Below, piece by piece: positions 11,662-20,039 of a stretch of DNA of 64,000 nt. Numbering within the stretch: position 1 is the stretch's first letter; each line of letters opens with the position of its first letter. The position numbers and the translations under genes were made by a program. The stretch is taken from contig OZ038380.1 in the NCBI GenBank assembly GCA_964036045.1, positions 65,704,591-65,768,590 on the forward strand, read 5' to 3'. The stretch is from Eutreptiella sp. 'Long Island Sound 2002' (lineage: Eukaryota > Euglenozoa > Euglenophyceae > Eutreptiales > Eutreptiaceae). Below the pieces are notes generated by a model, which searched no databases, was not told the origin of the DNA, and saw only the letters and a list, made by a program, of their open reading frames with translations.

Positions 11662-11772
11662 CTATTGGTGACACAGAGCAATGTGAGGAAACCCCTTCAA
11701 CCGTAGTAGAAACCAGGAGAACGGGGCGGTTGAACCGGTTGAACCATCACAGGAGCCGGTTGAACCACACAC
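11662..11772 (-). other. GT-AG intron, 111 nt, introner-like
   Basis: Minus-strand donor GTGTGTGG at 11,772 and acceptor CACCAATAG ending at 11,662. Splicing is phase 0 and joins two open frames (…DVSEK to EQARRQ…). Inside are three GGTTCAACC copies (plus-strand 11,728-11,736, 11,737-11,745, 11,758-11,766). An ~80-nt core is shared with the intron at 12.7-12.9 kb: TGTGATGGTTCAAC, then a second GGTTCAACC, CCCGTT, TTCTACT, GGTTTCC-like and CATTGCTCT. Homology between introns at different positions is the hallmark of introner elements. Confidence 0.75.
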
Positions 11773-12165
11773 CTTTTCCGAGACGTCTTCGTCTTGAGGT
11801 GTGGGTCCTTCGACTTGCGATGCGGGTGCGTCTTCCTCCAGCGGTTGTTCGGCGACCTTGTCCGCGGCGCTCACGGATCGCGTCTCCTTCGGTGCACCAT
11901 CTCCTTTCTTGGCTTTCTTTAATGGTTCCTGGCTCTTTCGTGTCACCTTTGACTTCTCCGTTGGCAGTGGTTTGCATCGGTGTGGCAAATCCTCACCATC
12001 CTCACTCCCGTCGGTCAGGATTGGGCTTGACTCGTCACCACTATCATCCGGGCTTGGGACCTTCTTCCGCTTCTTGCTCTGGCCACCACTTGGCTTGAAC
12101 TTTGGTTTCGGAGCTTGCTTTGCTTTGGGCTTTGCCTCTTGCCTTTGCACTTGAACGGCCTCCAC
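11773..12165 (-). CDS. Internal exon, Lys/Glu/Ser-rich, nuclear-localisation-like
   Basis: This frame runs into the donor at 11,772 in phase 0. It encodes a highly charged low-complexity segment with basic clusters (KPKAKQAPKPKFKP, SKKRKKVPSPDDSGDES, RKSQEPLKKAKKGD) and an acidic end (LEEDAPASQVEG…DEDVSEK). Upstream of ~12,190 the protein-like frame switches: a Gln/Glu-rich helical stretch, RQSELLEEFLESLNKVKEEE, lies in another frame at 12,413-12,200. Either a small frameshift or an unseen intron separates them. The composition suggests a disordered nuclear linker; no family is recognised. The true exon start is uncertain. Confidence 0.45.
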
Positions 12166-12431
12166 AAATTGCTTCGCCCGTTGCGGTTACTTTGCCGAAG
12201 CTTGGCGGATGGCTGGTCGTGGTGCGCAGGAGCTTCTACCCGAGGACCTTGCACGCGCGCCTCGCCACAGGTGCCTTCTTCCTCCTTGACCTTGTTCAAG
12301 CTCTCCAAGAACTCCTCCAACAACTCGCTTTGGCGGCCCAAGGAACTCTCGGCGTTGTTGAAGTCGACCATTTTAAGGGTACCCCCGGATTGGGGTGACT
12401 GCTCCACGACCATTGGCGCGCGCGCGCTGAC

Positions 12432-12707
12432 TCATTGTTGTGCCACACCCCCGCCACCACCCAGTCCTTGGGTTAGTTTTCCGAACGGCATTGGGTTCCC
12501 CGCCACACCCCCATTGTCCATCTCCTTGAGGGCTTGGTAGAGCATGTGCTTCCAACAGTCACACAATCCATTGACGATGTCTCCGTTGTGGCGGGTTGTG
12601 CCATACCACTCGTCAAGCGGTTGTGGTGGCCAACGGCCTTGCACCATGATGCCTGGCCCCCTTTTGTGAACCACCAGCGTATCATTCGGCACATCCGCCG
12701 CTGCTAA
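12432..12707 (-). CDS. Internal exon of the same gene, unrecognised
   Basis: The exon begins in phase 0 after the acceptor TTTGTAG (ending at 12,708) and reads LAAADVPNDTLVVHK, then GPGIMVQGRWPPQPLDEWYG, then NGLCDCWKHMLYQALKEMD, ending in a Gly-rich stretch before a stop at 12,432. It looks like a small globular segment with an amphipathic helix and a Cys pair (LCDC). The stop implies that a further donor was used upstream of it or that the gene is broken here. No function can be assigned. Confidence 0.45.
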   Translation of the reverse strand, partial: LAAADVPNDTLVVHKRGPGIMVQGRWPPQPLDEWYGTTRHNGDIVNGLCDCWKHMLYQALKEMDNGGVAGNPMPFGKLTQGLGGGGGVAQQ

Positions 12708-12862
12708 CTACAAACAACTAATAGCACGATTGCAAGTTGTGGTCATGCACGGAGGAGAGAGCAATGCGGGGAAACCGGTTCGACCGCAGTAGAAGCCGGT
12801 ACAACGGGCCGGTTGAACCTGTTGAACCATCACAATTGCCCGTTCAACTACACGAAGCGTAC
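12708..12862 (-). other. GT-AG intron, 155 nt, introner-like
   Basis: Minus-strand donor GTACGCTTCG at 12,862 and acceptor TTGTTTGTAG ending at 12,708. It joins …QAFVALL to LAAADVPND in phase 0. An alternative acceptor (TTAGCAG, ending at 12,701) would shift the frame. It shares an ~80-nt core with the 11.7-kb intron in the same order and orientation (TGTGATGGTTCAAC, GGTTCAACCGG, CCCGTT, TTCTACTGCGGT, GGTTTCC, CATTGCTCT), then carries an extra ~60 nt before the acceptor. Confidence 0.7.
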
Positions 12863-13370
12863 CAGTAGCGCAACAAATGCTTGCGGCACGTCCTTTGGCA
12901 CTATTTGCGCCGTGGTGTGCCCCACGCTTGCGGAACCCGCAGCCAACAAATGTGCCGGCCCTGCCTCCTTCTTCTTTCCTTGCGTGCTTGGGGGTTTCCA
13001 GCTAGCAGAGATGGTCCCGCCATAGGTCAATAGCAAAGCTGGCGTTGAGCAGTACTCAGCGGAGGGCCGTTCATCCCACCAATTGAGTGGTAGTTCATCA
13101 AGTGGTTTCAACCAGAATTTGCATCCTGTGCTACAGACGTACCCACCACTGCGTCCACCGGTGGATCCCAATGTCAGTGACGATTCCTCCACAGCGCCAA
13201 GATTCAATCACTCCTAAATCTTGTACAAAGAATAACGTCCTTCTTTCTTCAACATCATCGCCCCACCCTCTGCTTTCTTCCAAATGCACAACACCTTCGA
13301 AAAAAGCCAGTTGGTCTCTGAGAGGCACCTTGTTGTCCATGGTCACAACGTCTCACGGGCAATGTTTTGC
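12863..13370 (-). pseudogene. Upstream exon(s) of the same gene, frame-disrupted
   Basis: Two protein-like segments lie in different minus frames. About 13,346-13,200 reads DQLAFFEGVVHLEESRGWG followed by RRTLFFVQDLGVIES. About 13,190-12,863 reads SLTLGSTGGRSGGYVC, a Trp/Pro-rich piece (WLKPLDELPLNWWDERPSAE), then KDVPQAFVALL running into the donor at 12,862. A frameshift or a cryptic intron must lie near 13,190. In the second frame, stops at ~13,210 and ~13,340 interrupt any upstream extension. I treat this as a decaying part of the gene at 10.3-18.8 kb; no domain is recognised. Confidence 0.4.
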
Positions 13371-13829
13371 TCACGATTCTTGTCCATCCACATTCAGAGT
13401 GCGCGCTTGTGGAGGTAGGCTGGCGTGATATGCTTGAGCCAAGCCCATCCTGGCGTGGGTGGTGCAAGGCTAGCATCCGGGTGGGCATTTTGGTACTTTA
13501 TAACCTCCTCATGGACCGGGAAATCCAACGCCCATGCTTGCCCCACCGGTGCATCTTGCGCGACGTTTGGGCGCGCCGGAAGGCGGCAATTCTGGTGCTG
13601 GAGAAGGGTGGCTTTGATTTGGCGAAGGTGATCCACTATCCCCTTCCACACTACGAGGTTGAGATTGTGGGGCTTGTCCAGCCTCTTGTTGAGCGAGGAA
13701 ACGTTGAAATTGTTGGCATTGAACAAATTGTTCCTCCAATCCGCGCCTGGGTGCACCCGGCATAACTAAAGGGAAACAAGGCGGAGCGTAGAAGTGGTTC
13801 AACCGGGTGCAACACGCTAGGCAACCGGG
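13371..13829 (-). repeat. Left copy of a 458-bp direct repeat, carrying a Gln-rich exon
   Basis: This copy matches 18,217-18,674 with roughly 10% differences by eye. Both begin at TCACGATTCTTGTCC and end at GGCAACCGGG. On the minus strand it contains the 3' part of an intron (GGTTGAACCACTTCTAC… to TTTAG) and an exon starting VMPGAPRRGLEEQF, with FVQCQQFQRFLAQQEAG, a Pro/Ser linker, then FPVHEEVIKYQNAHPDAS and WAWLKHITPAYLHKRA. This copy has one extra base near 13,575, which shifts the frame between linker and second half, and a TGA after HKRAL. It abuts the GC-rich element at 13,830. Confidence 0.8.
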
Positions 13830-14688
13830 CTGCAGCCGCAGCCACAGTAGAGGGCAGGGAGGGCGCCAAGTACCGCGCCCACACCAAGCCGAGCCACACC
13901 CACACCAGCCCCCCGGAAAAGTACCTGCCCGAGGCCGCCTTTCCCAAGGGGACGTCGCGGCCCGTCCGCCGCCCGGCGCCCACGCGTACGCCACCGGGCG
14001 TCACGCTGCCGCGACTGCCGCGGCAGCGGGACGCCCGGCGCGTGATCCAGGAGGGGGGGGACAGCGCACGACAGGGGCAGGGTACCGGCCACACGAGTGC
14101 GGAGCGAGGAACGGGAGGCGACAGGAGGAGCGCCCAGGGACGGACGCAGGGGACAGGCCAGGACGCACACGACAAGGAGAAAAGGCAAGGGCACGGGCAA
14201 GGCACCAAGGGCAGCGGCAGCGGGGGAGGATAGGCACACGGGGCAGGCCAGAGCGTGAGCAGCAGACGGCGTGACGCAGGGCACAACGCAGGGAAAGGGC
14301 AAGGGCACGGGAAGGACACGGGCGCGAGCAGCAGCGCCCGGGGACTGACGCAAGGGCACAAGCAGGGCTCCAAGGCCAGCGGCAGCGGGGCGCACGGGGC
14401 GGGCCAGGGCGTGGTCAGCCGGCGGTGACACAGCCAAGGACACGGGCAAGGACACGGGAAGGACACAGGCGTCAGCAGGACGGGCAAGGGCGCAGCTGAC
14501 AGAGATGGGGACCCGCGGCATGGGCCAGAGACCAAAGGGGAGGGAGTGCGCCCGAGCCAGGGGCTAGGGGTCAGGAGGGGACCCAGGGGAAAGGGGGGGA
14601 AGCGGGACATAGGCACCCGGGGACAGGCAGGGCGGGGCGTGGGGGCAGGGGGGGACGGGCAGGGCGCAGGGCAAGGGACGTCCAGCCC

Positions 14689-14870
14689 ATGCGTTGCATC
14701 CCCCCTGGTATCCAGCAGATGCCGGCGCACCACGCCCAGCACCACCATCGCCACCACCACCACCACCACCACCACCACCACCACGCCCGCCTCTACCACA
14801 TCGACCCTGACATGAAGGACCTGATCCCCCCCCCAACCCCCGACCCCCCTACCAGCCGGCGCCCGACCCG
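14689..14870 (+). other. His-rich frame, IPPGIQQM plus polyhistidine
   Basis: The plus-strand frame reads MRCIPPGIQQMPAHH, then eleven consecutive His residues encoded by CAC triplets, then ARLYHIDPDMKDLIPP. The counterpart in the second element copy (about 24,077-24,190) reads CIPPGIQQMTAHH, seven His, AHLYNIDPDAGELIPP. The conserved residues on both sides of the His run argue that it is coding and not just a CAC microsatellite. Function is unknown; polyhistidine can bind metal or direct proteins to nuclear speckles in other systems, which is only an analogy here. Confidence 0.45.
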
Positions 14871-15007
14871 CACAGCGTCGCTCCGCGCGGCCCCGCCCCT
14901 GCGGCACGAGAGCGGAGGGCGGAGCTGGCGCGGATGGCTGCTGCCCCAGCGGTGCGGGGGTCTGGCGCAGCGCCGGCGCCACAGGCACAGAGCCGCGGGC
15001 GGAACTG

Positions 15008-15420
15008 GCGCGGGGGGCAGAGGGGGCCCGGGGCGATTGGGCCCGGGACTGGGATGCGATCCCCGACCCCCTGCAGGGCAAGCCCCTCCCACTGGTGATG
15101 GCGGTGTATGGGTGGCTGAGCTGGGCCACCTCGGGAACCACCAGGGGGTTGAGGAATTGGCCCCTCGATTGCGTGCTCCTCGGGAGGGACGGGGGGAACC
15201 GAAAAGTGCCCCCGGGGGGCTGGGTGGCCCGATAGGACCACGAAGGGGTCCTCAGGGTCGTGATTTGGGCGGGGTGGCCCGACCGGGGGCCCACATTGCG
15301 GGCTGTCTTTGAGGGGGGGGCGGTGCTCCGCGTCACTGACGCGAAGGCCAACAACTTGCTCCCCTGGGCCCTGCGCACAGCCCTCAGCCACTGGTGCTAC
15401 CGCCCGAGTAACCCACCGCC
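15008..15420 (+). pseudogene. Conserved unrecognised domain of the GC-rich element, copy 1 (TAG-interrupted)
   Basis: The frame reads DWARDWDAIPDPLQGKPLPL, then YGWLSWATSGTTRGLRNWP, a PPGGW motif, and NLLPWALRTALSHWCYR. It aligns without gaps to the copies at 24.3-24.8 and 34.8-35.2 kb. A TAG at 15,233-15,235 replaces a Gln/Glu-type codon of the other copies, directly after PPGGWVAR. The fold looks globular: hydrophobic, Trp-rich, with alternating helices. I do not recognise the family; a capsid- or nucleic-acid-binding role would be a guess from its place in a retroposon-like element. Confidence 0.5.
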
Positions 15421-17892
15421 AACGCAGCCCAGCCCCCACACAAGCGGTGGCGCAGGTGACTGCCGCGCCTGGCGGCTATGGTCCGACGCCCAGCAAGCCG
15501 GGCTGTGGGCCCCAGGCGGCAGGCACGGTGGGGTGGGAGAGGACCAGCGGCGCGGAACAACCCCCCAGCCGGCCTGGGCACCCCGACCCAGAGCGCCACC
15601 CCAACCCCCCCGCCGTTCGCACAGCGCAAGGACACGCGCCGCCCCCGGTAGGAGAGAGGGCGGAAGCCACAAGCACGCGGACGCGCGCATCGCAGGAACC
15701 CCATTGACCCGCAGATCGCTAACCACTAACCGCTGACCCGGACCGCCAGCCGCAGCGCCCACCAACCCCCCGCCCCCCCCCCCCCCGCCAGTGCCACGCG
15801 GCGTTGCGAGGGCGACGAGAGGAGCGGGGGGGCCCGTGGGGGAGGGCCCGAACGACAGCCTAAGGCCCAGTGGGAGGAAGGGGGGCAGGAGGGGAGTGCC
15901 CCCCCCCCCGACAACGGCTGACCCCCCGGGGCCGTGACTGTCAGGCCCCCTCCCCGCGGCCACCGGAGAGCAGCAGCGTGGGACCGGAGGGGGACAGCGG
16001 GGAGCCCCCCCCCCCCCCCCTCCCCCCCTCCCCCCTCTCCCGCCCCCAGCCCAAGGACGGCCGGTGGCCAGCAAGTGCAACCGCAGCCCCACTACCCCCG
16101 TGCCGGGCCAGGAGAGACCCCCCCCCTACGAGAGGGCCACGGCACCCGGGGAGGGATGTTACTGGGCCCGTACGCCGCGCACCCCCAGTCCGCCGCCCGC
16201 CCAATCCCACAAGAACCGCGGCAGGCCAGCAGCCCTGCGCCGTTGCGAAGGAGTACCCCACGGACCGCATCCCGGCGGCAGCACGCGGACGCCAGCCGGT
16301 GCAGTATGGGGGCCACGCCCTCCAAGGACAGGGCAACGACAGAGCGGCCTGTTTTGATGCCCGCCCGTGGGAGGCAGAGGGACAGACCGAGGCAGAGCGA
16401 CCCCCCGCCCCCCGCCCCGCAGGGCCCCCCGGCCAAGCCCGCGAAGGGGGGCGGCGCACCGACCGCCACCCCTCCGACCAGCCCGACCCCCCAGCGGCCA
16501 GCCAGACCGCGCCTGGCGCCCGGGGCTACCAAACACCCCCGACCGAGCACGCGGCAGGGTGGGACGCGCGGCGCAACGCCGCCGGCCACTGGGGGGGGCA
16601 GGAGCCGGGGGCTACAGGCCAGCCCCCCGCAGCCGCCCAGGGTCCAGGCCGGGGAACCGGAGGGGGGTGGCGAGGAAACACGGCGCGACAGCCCCCCCCC
16701 ACTCTCCCCCCCACTCCTCCCCCTCCGGCCCACGGGATACTGGAGGCGGGCCAAGGGGGCGCAGACCCCCTACCCCCCGAAACGCCAGGGGAGCCCCGCA
16801 AAGAGAGCCGCCGCACCTGGGGGGGGGAACGCCGCTGGGCCCGTACCCCACACGCCCCCACGCCGTCACCCGCCTGCTTGCAGAGTGACCACGACAGGCA
16901 GGCGGACCCGCACCAGCGCACAATGGCGCCCGACAGAGCACACCCGGGGTCGGCACGCGGACACGAACCGGAGCAGTATGGGGGCCACGCCCTTAATGAA
17001 CTGAGCGACGCCGATGACACCCCGTTTGGTGCCCGCCCAGGGAAGGCAGAGGGACGGACCAAGGTAGAGAGACCCCCCGCCCCTCGGGCCCCCCCCGCAA
17101 CGCCTCCGGGGAGCACAGCACACAGGCCGCCCCCCCCCCCCCCCCGGCGCCGAAACCCCGAGGACGCCGGGACCCGCTCACAAAGGGGCACACAACCGCA
17201 AGCCAGGCAAGAGGGAAACAGGGGGGGGCGGCCTGTGTGCCGCCCCCCCAGCCACGTCCCCAGGGAGGGCGGCATACAGTCCGCCCCCCCCCGCACCCCC
17301 CAATGCTGGACCGCCCCGTGCGCACAGGACTGCCCACAAGGGGGCACACGGCCCAAAGCCAGGCACGGGGGGAAATGGACCGGGCCGCCCCCCTCCCCCG
17401 CAAGCAAGCCAAACGGCGCACGGGAATGAGGCAGGAAGCGCAGAGGGACACGGACCGCGTGGAACGGCCCTACCGGCGCCCTGCACCAGAATCACGCGAA
17501 GTGCGCGCGCCACACCGACCCGGGGAGGGAGGAAGGGCGCGGACGCCGCGAGAGCGCGAGAGCACACACACGCATAGGGCACGCGGGGAGTACCAGAAGG
17601 GCAACCGATCCGAGCCCGCGGAACGCACAGACCGCATGGAATGGCGTACCGGCGGGCGAGGGTAAGGGACAGCCGGACAGGACGGCCCGCCACACGCAGC
17701 GCGGGGAACGCGGGGTGGGAGAGGGGGAACGGGAAAGACACAAGAACGGGCACGGGCCCCAACCCCCCAGACCTGCCGCGAGCGCCGCGCACACACGAAC
17801 AGGGCACTGCATCCGCCAAGGCAGTAGTGGCACACCAAGCCACGCACCAGCCCCGCGGCTAGGCAGCCTCTGCGCCAGCCCATGGGGGTCCC

Positions 17893-17909
17893 ACTGGTGA
17901 TAAGCCAGT
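17893..17909 (+). other. Conserved hairpin near the 3' end of the element, copy 1
   Basis: ACTGGTGATAAGCCAGT can form a 6-bp stem (ACTGGT/GCCAGT, including one G-U pair) with a 5-nt loop. The other two 3' ends have ACTGGCGACAAGCCAGT, so the stem is kept by a C-to-T change that leaves a wobble pair. Hairpins near 3' ends are often what LINE reverse transcriptases recognise; a role here is inference. Confidence 0.45.
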
Positions 17910-18216
17910 AGCACGGGCCCGGCGCAGCCGGAAACCCGGGCAAATTCGCATTAGGGCAGCGACGCAGTGGGTAAGCGCCTGCAGCTACGGTTGCTAAGTC
18001 ACGCACTGACCGGGGAGTGGCGAACAGGGGAAGCCAGGGGGGGGACAGGGCTCCGAGCCCCGTGAGCCCCGGGGACTCCGCCACCAGGCAGGAGGTGTGT
18101 CATGAAGGCCCCCCCACTAGGTCCCGGTGGGGAAAATATCAACTGGCCCGACCAGGTGGCCCCCCGGAACCCAAAGGCGTCTAGTACCCCAAAGCTCAAA
18201 CCTCCAACCTCGAACC

Positions 18217-18674
18217 TCACGATTCTTGTCCATCCACATTCGGCGTGCGCGCTTGTGGAGGTAGGCTTGCGTGATATCCTTGAGCCAGGCCCATTGTGGC
18301 GTGGGTGGTGCAAGGCTAGCGTCCGGGTCGGCACGTTGGTACTTTAGAACCTCCTCACGGACCGGGAAATCCAACACCCATGCTTGCTCCACCGGTGCAT
18401 CTTGCGGGACGTTGCGCGCGCCGGGAGGCGGCAATTGTGGCGCCGGAGAGGGGTGGCCTTGACTTAGCGAAGGTTATCCACTATCCCCTGCCACACTACG
18501 AGGTTGAGACTGTGGGGCTTCTCCAGACTCTTGTTGAGCGAGGAAGCGTTCAGATTGTTGGAATTGAACAAATTGTTCCTCGAATCCGCACGTGGGTGCA
18601 GCCGGCATCACTAAAGGGAAACAAGGCGGAGCATAGAAGTGGTTCAACCAGGTGCAACACACTAGGCAACCGGG
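18217..18674 (-). repeat. Right copy of the 458-bp direct repeat, carrying the same Gln-rich exon
   Basis: Minus-strand content matches the left copy: acceptor CCCTTTAG ending at 18,611, exon VMPAAPTCGFEEQF, FVQFQQSERFLAQQESGEA, a linker, then VLDFPVREEVLKYQRADPD and WLKDITQAYLHKRARRMW. Unlike the left copy there is no frameshift, but a TAA interrupts the linker after AGDSG (18,476-18,474). The open frame ends into the element's tail after MDKNRE. The two copies therefore carry different lesions in the same exon. Confidence 0.8.
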
Positions 18675-18715
18675 GCAACCTCGTGGTTTCCATGTGTTTC
18701 AGTGGTTGAACCTAC
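18611..18715 (-). other. GT-AG intron, 105 nt, with GGTTCAACC motifs
   Basis: Minus-strand donor GTAGGTTCAACCAC at 18,715 and acceptor GTTTCCCTTTAG ending at 18,611. It splices in phase 1 and joins SDTPFIMEFN to VMPAAPTCG, keeping the frame open. The motif GGTTCAACC sits 3 nt into the intron, and GGTTGAACC lies about 70 nt further on, before CTTCTATG. It resembles the introns at 11.7 and 12.8 kb in motif layout, but its internal sequence is clearly more diverged. Confidence 0.6.
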
Positions 18716-18830
18716 CGTTGAATTCCATGATGAAAGGTGTGTCGGACCACCTAACCGTTGCACAGCAGAAATTCAAGGCAAAGGAGTCACGTGACACGAG
18801 GAAGATGAAACATTGTAGCATTTGTTCACA
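18716..18830 (-). CDS. Most 5' recognisable exon of the interrupted gene
   Basis: Upstream of the phase-1 donor the frame reads VSRDSFALNFCCATVRWSDT then PFIMEFN. The layout F-x-C-C followed ~15 residues later by hydrophobics is faintly like the start of a small zinc finger of DNA-transposon proteins, but a His pair is not seen. The frame loses support above ~18,830. I include it because splicing to the next exon keeps phase; its function is unknown. Confidence 0.35.
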
Positions 18831-18923
18831 CCTCTGACTCCAATTGTACGCCATCCGCTAATTGTTGGAGATGGATCGCACCATTCCTGTTTTTGGCCGT
18901 CCGTCCCAACGCGGGAGTTCTTT

Positions 18924-20035
18924 TTAAAGGAACGCTCGATCATGAGCGTGGTTGAGGAGGCGTTCGTGGTTCCCCCCTACATCCTTGCCACCACCTGCAC
19001 GGGCACTCTGCCCGAGGAAGCCATCCTTATGGATGTAATTGATGGTCTCAACAATATCACCGCAAATCATTGCGGCAGCCCATGGGCGTATACTAGTGAA
19101 CACCCTTTTGGCATCTTTGCGAAGCCAAAGTGAATATTGGGACCTTACGGTGGGGCATATTATACGTTGAAAACATTTGGCAACACCAGCGCATTTCAAC
19201 ACTCCAGAGTGGAATTCCCCGCGGTACATATGGGTTAGTAGGACGGACATTTGCCCAAGAAGGGCGCGCGCTTGTGATCGAAGTATCATTACTTTGGCGA
19301 TCACACTCCAATTTGCAAGCAACCGCCACACCTCCTCACCATCCGGTTGGCTCCTGCCCTTCAATGCTATGTTTGTTTTAGCCTTACTGAGCAGCTCTTG
19401 TGCCTGGTCCCCTTGGTGCGGGGTTAGGCGTGTTGCATGCACACGAAGGAACTTCGTAATATATTTCCCCACCCCAATAAGCAAATGCAACACGCACATC
19501 ACAAGAAAATGATGACGGTCATCGATGTGCAAAGGTGGCTCCTTGGTGCAACCGCGGGCATCCAAGGCAGTTTAACCACGAGTGTACAACTGTGGCATTT
19601 TTTTTCGGCCTTTGTGGTACGTGGAACGTCCGTGTCACACCATTTTTGAAGCTCACGGCACCATGTGGAAAACGAGTACACACTACCCATACAAAAATAG
19701 GTGCTCAAACCAAATAAATGGCGTACCCATGGGGAGTCACCTCCTATTTTAACACGCGCACAAACGTAGTACGTGCGCAATACAATATAACCCGTAACGA
19801 TGATTTTCTGGATCTTGCTCAACGTGCCGTGAAGTAGCGCACCTAGTACATCATCATCACTCTCTTTGCAAAGGGCAAGATCCAGAGTCCAGGTGTACCC
19901 AGGTGTGCGCGCTTTTGCCATGTGGTTCGCAAACGTGATTGTGATTTGTACCCACGAGCGTGAACCACATGGAAAGCCATCACCCCGAAGAAAAAGAACG
20001 TATATGGGTTCGGGAAAAATCATTTCATTGAGCAC
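18924..20035 (-). pseudogene. Unrecognised protein fragment, one frameshift, Cys-pair then Leu-rich helices
   Basis: The upstream minus frame (20,035-~19,560) contains ITITFANHMAKARTPGYTWT, then HLFGLSTYFCMGSVYSFSTW, RELQKWCDTDVPRTTKAEKK and CHSCTLVVKLPWM. The frame then shifts near 19,560 to MDARGCTKEPPLHIDDRHHF, CVLHLLIGVGKYITKFLRVH and a ~150-residue helical region (for example QDQAQ-like and RLLANWSVIAKVMILRSQA), ending at 18,924. A CxxC pair followed by a C-x-LHLL-helix segment is reminiscent of long transposon-encoded proteins in other protists, but I cannot name the family. The overlap of the two good frames at 19,500-19,565 supports a single ancestral protein. Confidence 0.45.
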
Positions 20036-20039
20036 GCCA

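Larger units (their letters stand above)
13830..18216 (+). mobile_element. GC-rich retroposon-like element, apparently full-length copy (4.4 kb)
   Basis: This GC-rich block interrupts moderate-GC gene sequence and is bounded by the 458-bp direct repeats. Partial copies occur at 23,425-25,331, 33,962-34,797 and 34,798-37,920. In order: a Gly/Arg-rich region with the landmark GGGCGTCACGCTGCCGC (~14,000), a CAC-repeat coding a His run (14,740-14,785), the conserved frame at ~15,026-15,420, long C/G homopolymers (15,770-16,050), and an internal repeated section (landmark GCAGTATGGGGGCCACGCCC at ~16,300 and ~16,972). Last is a ~820-bp 3' section ending in AAACCTCCAACCTCGAACC. The 5'-truncated copies and the heptamer-like 3' tail suggest target-primed reverse transcription. 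No reverse transcriptase is visible, so it is probably non-autonomous. Confidence 0.65.

Noticed and set aside
15870-17429. 519-codon Pro/Arg-rich plus frame in the GC-rich element
   Set aside because: The equivalent region in copy 3 does not keep one frame, and internal repeat lengths differ by amounts that break it.
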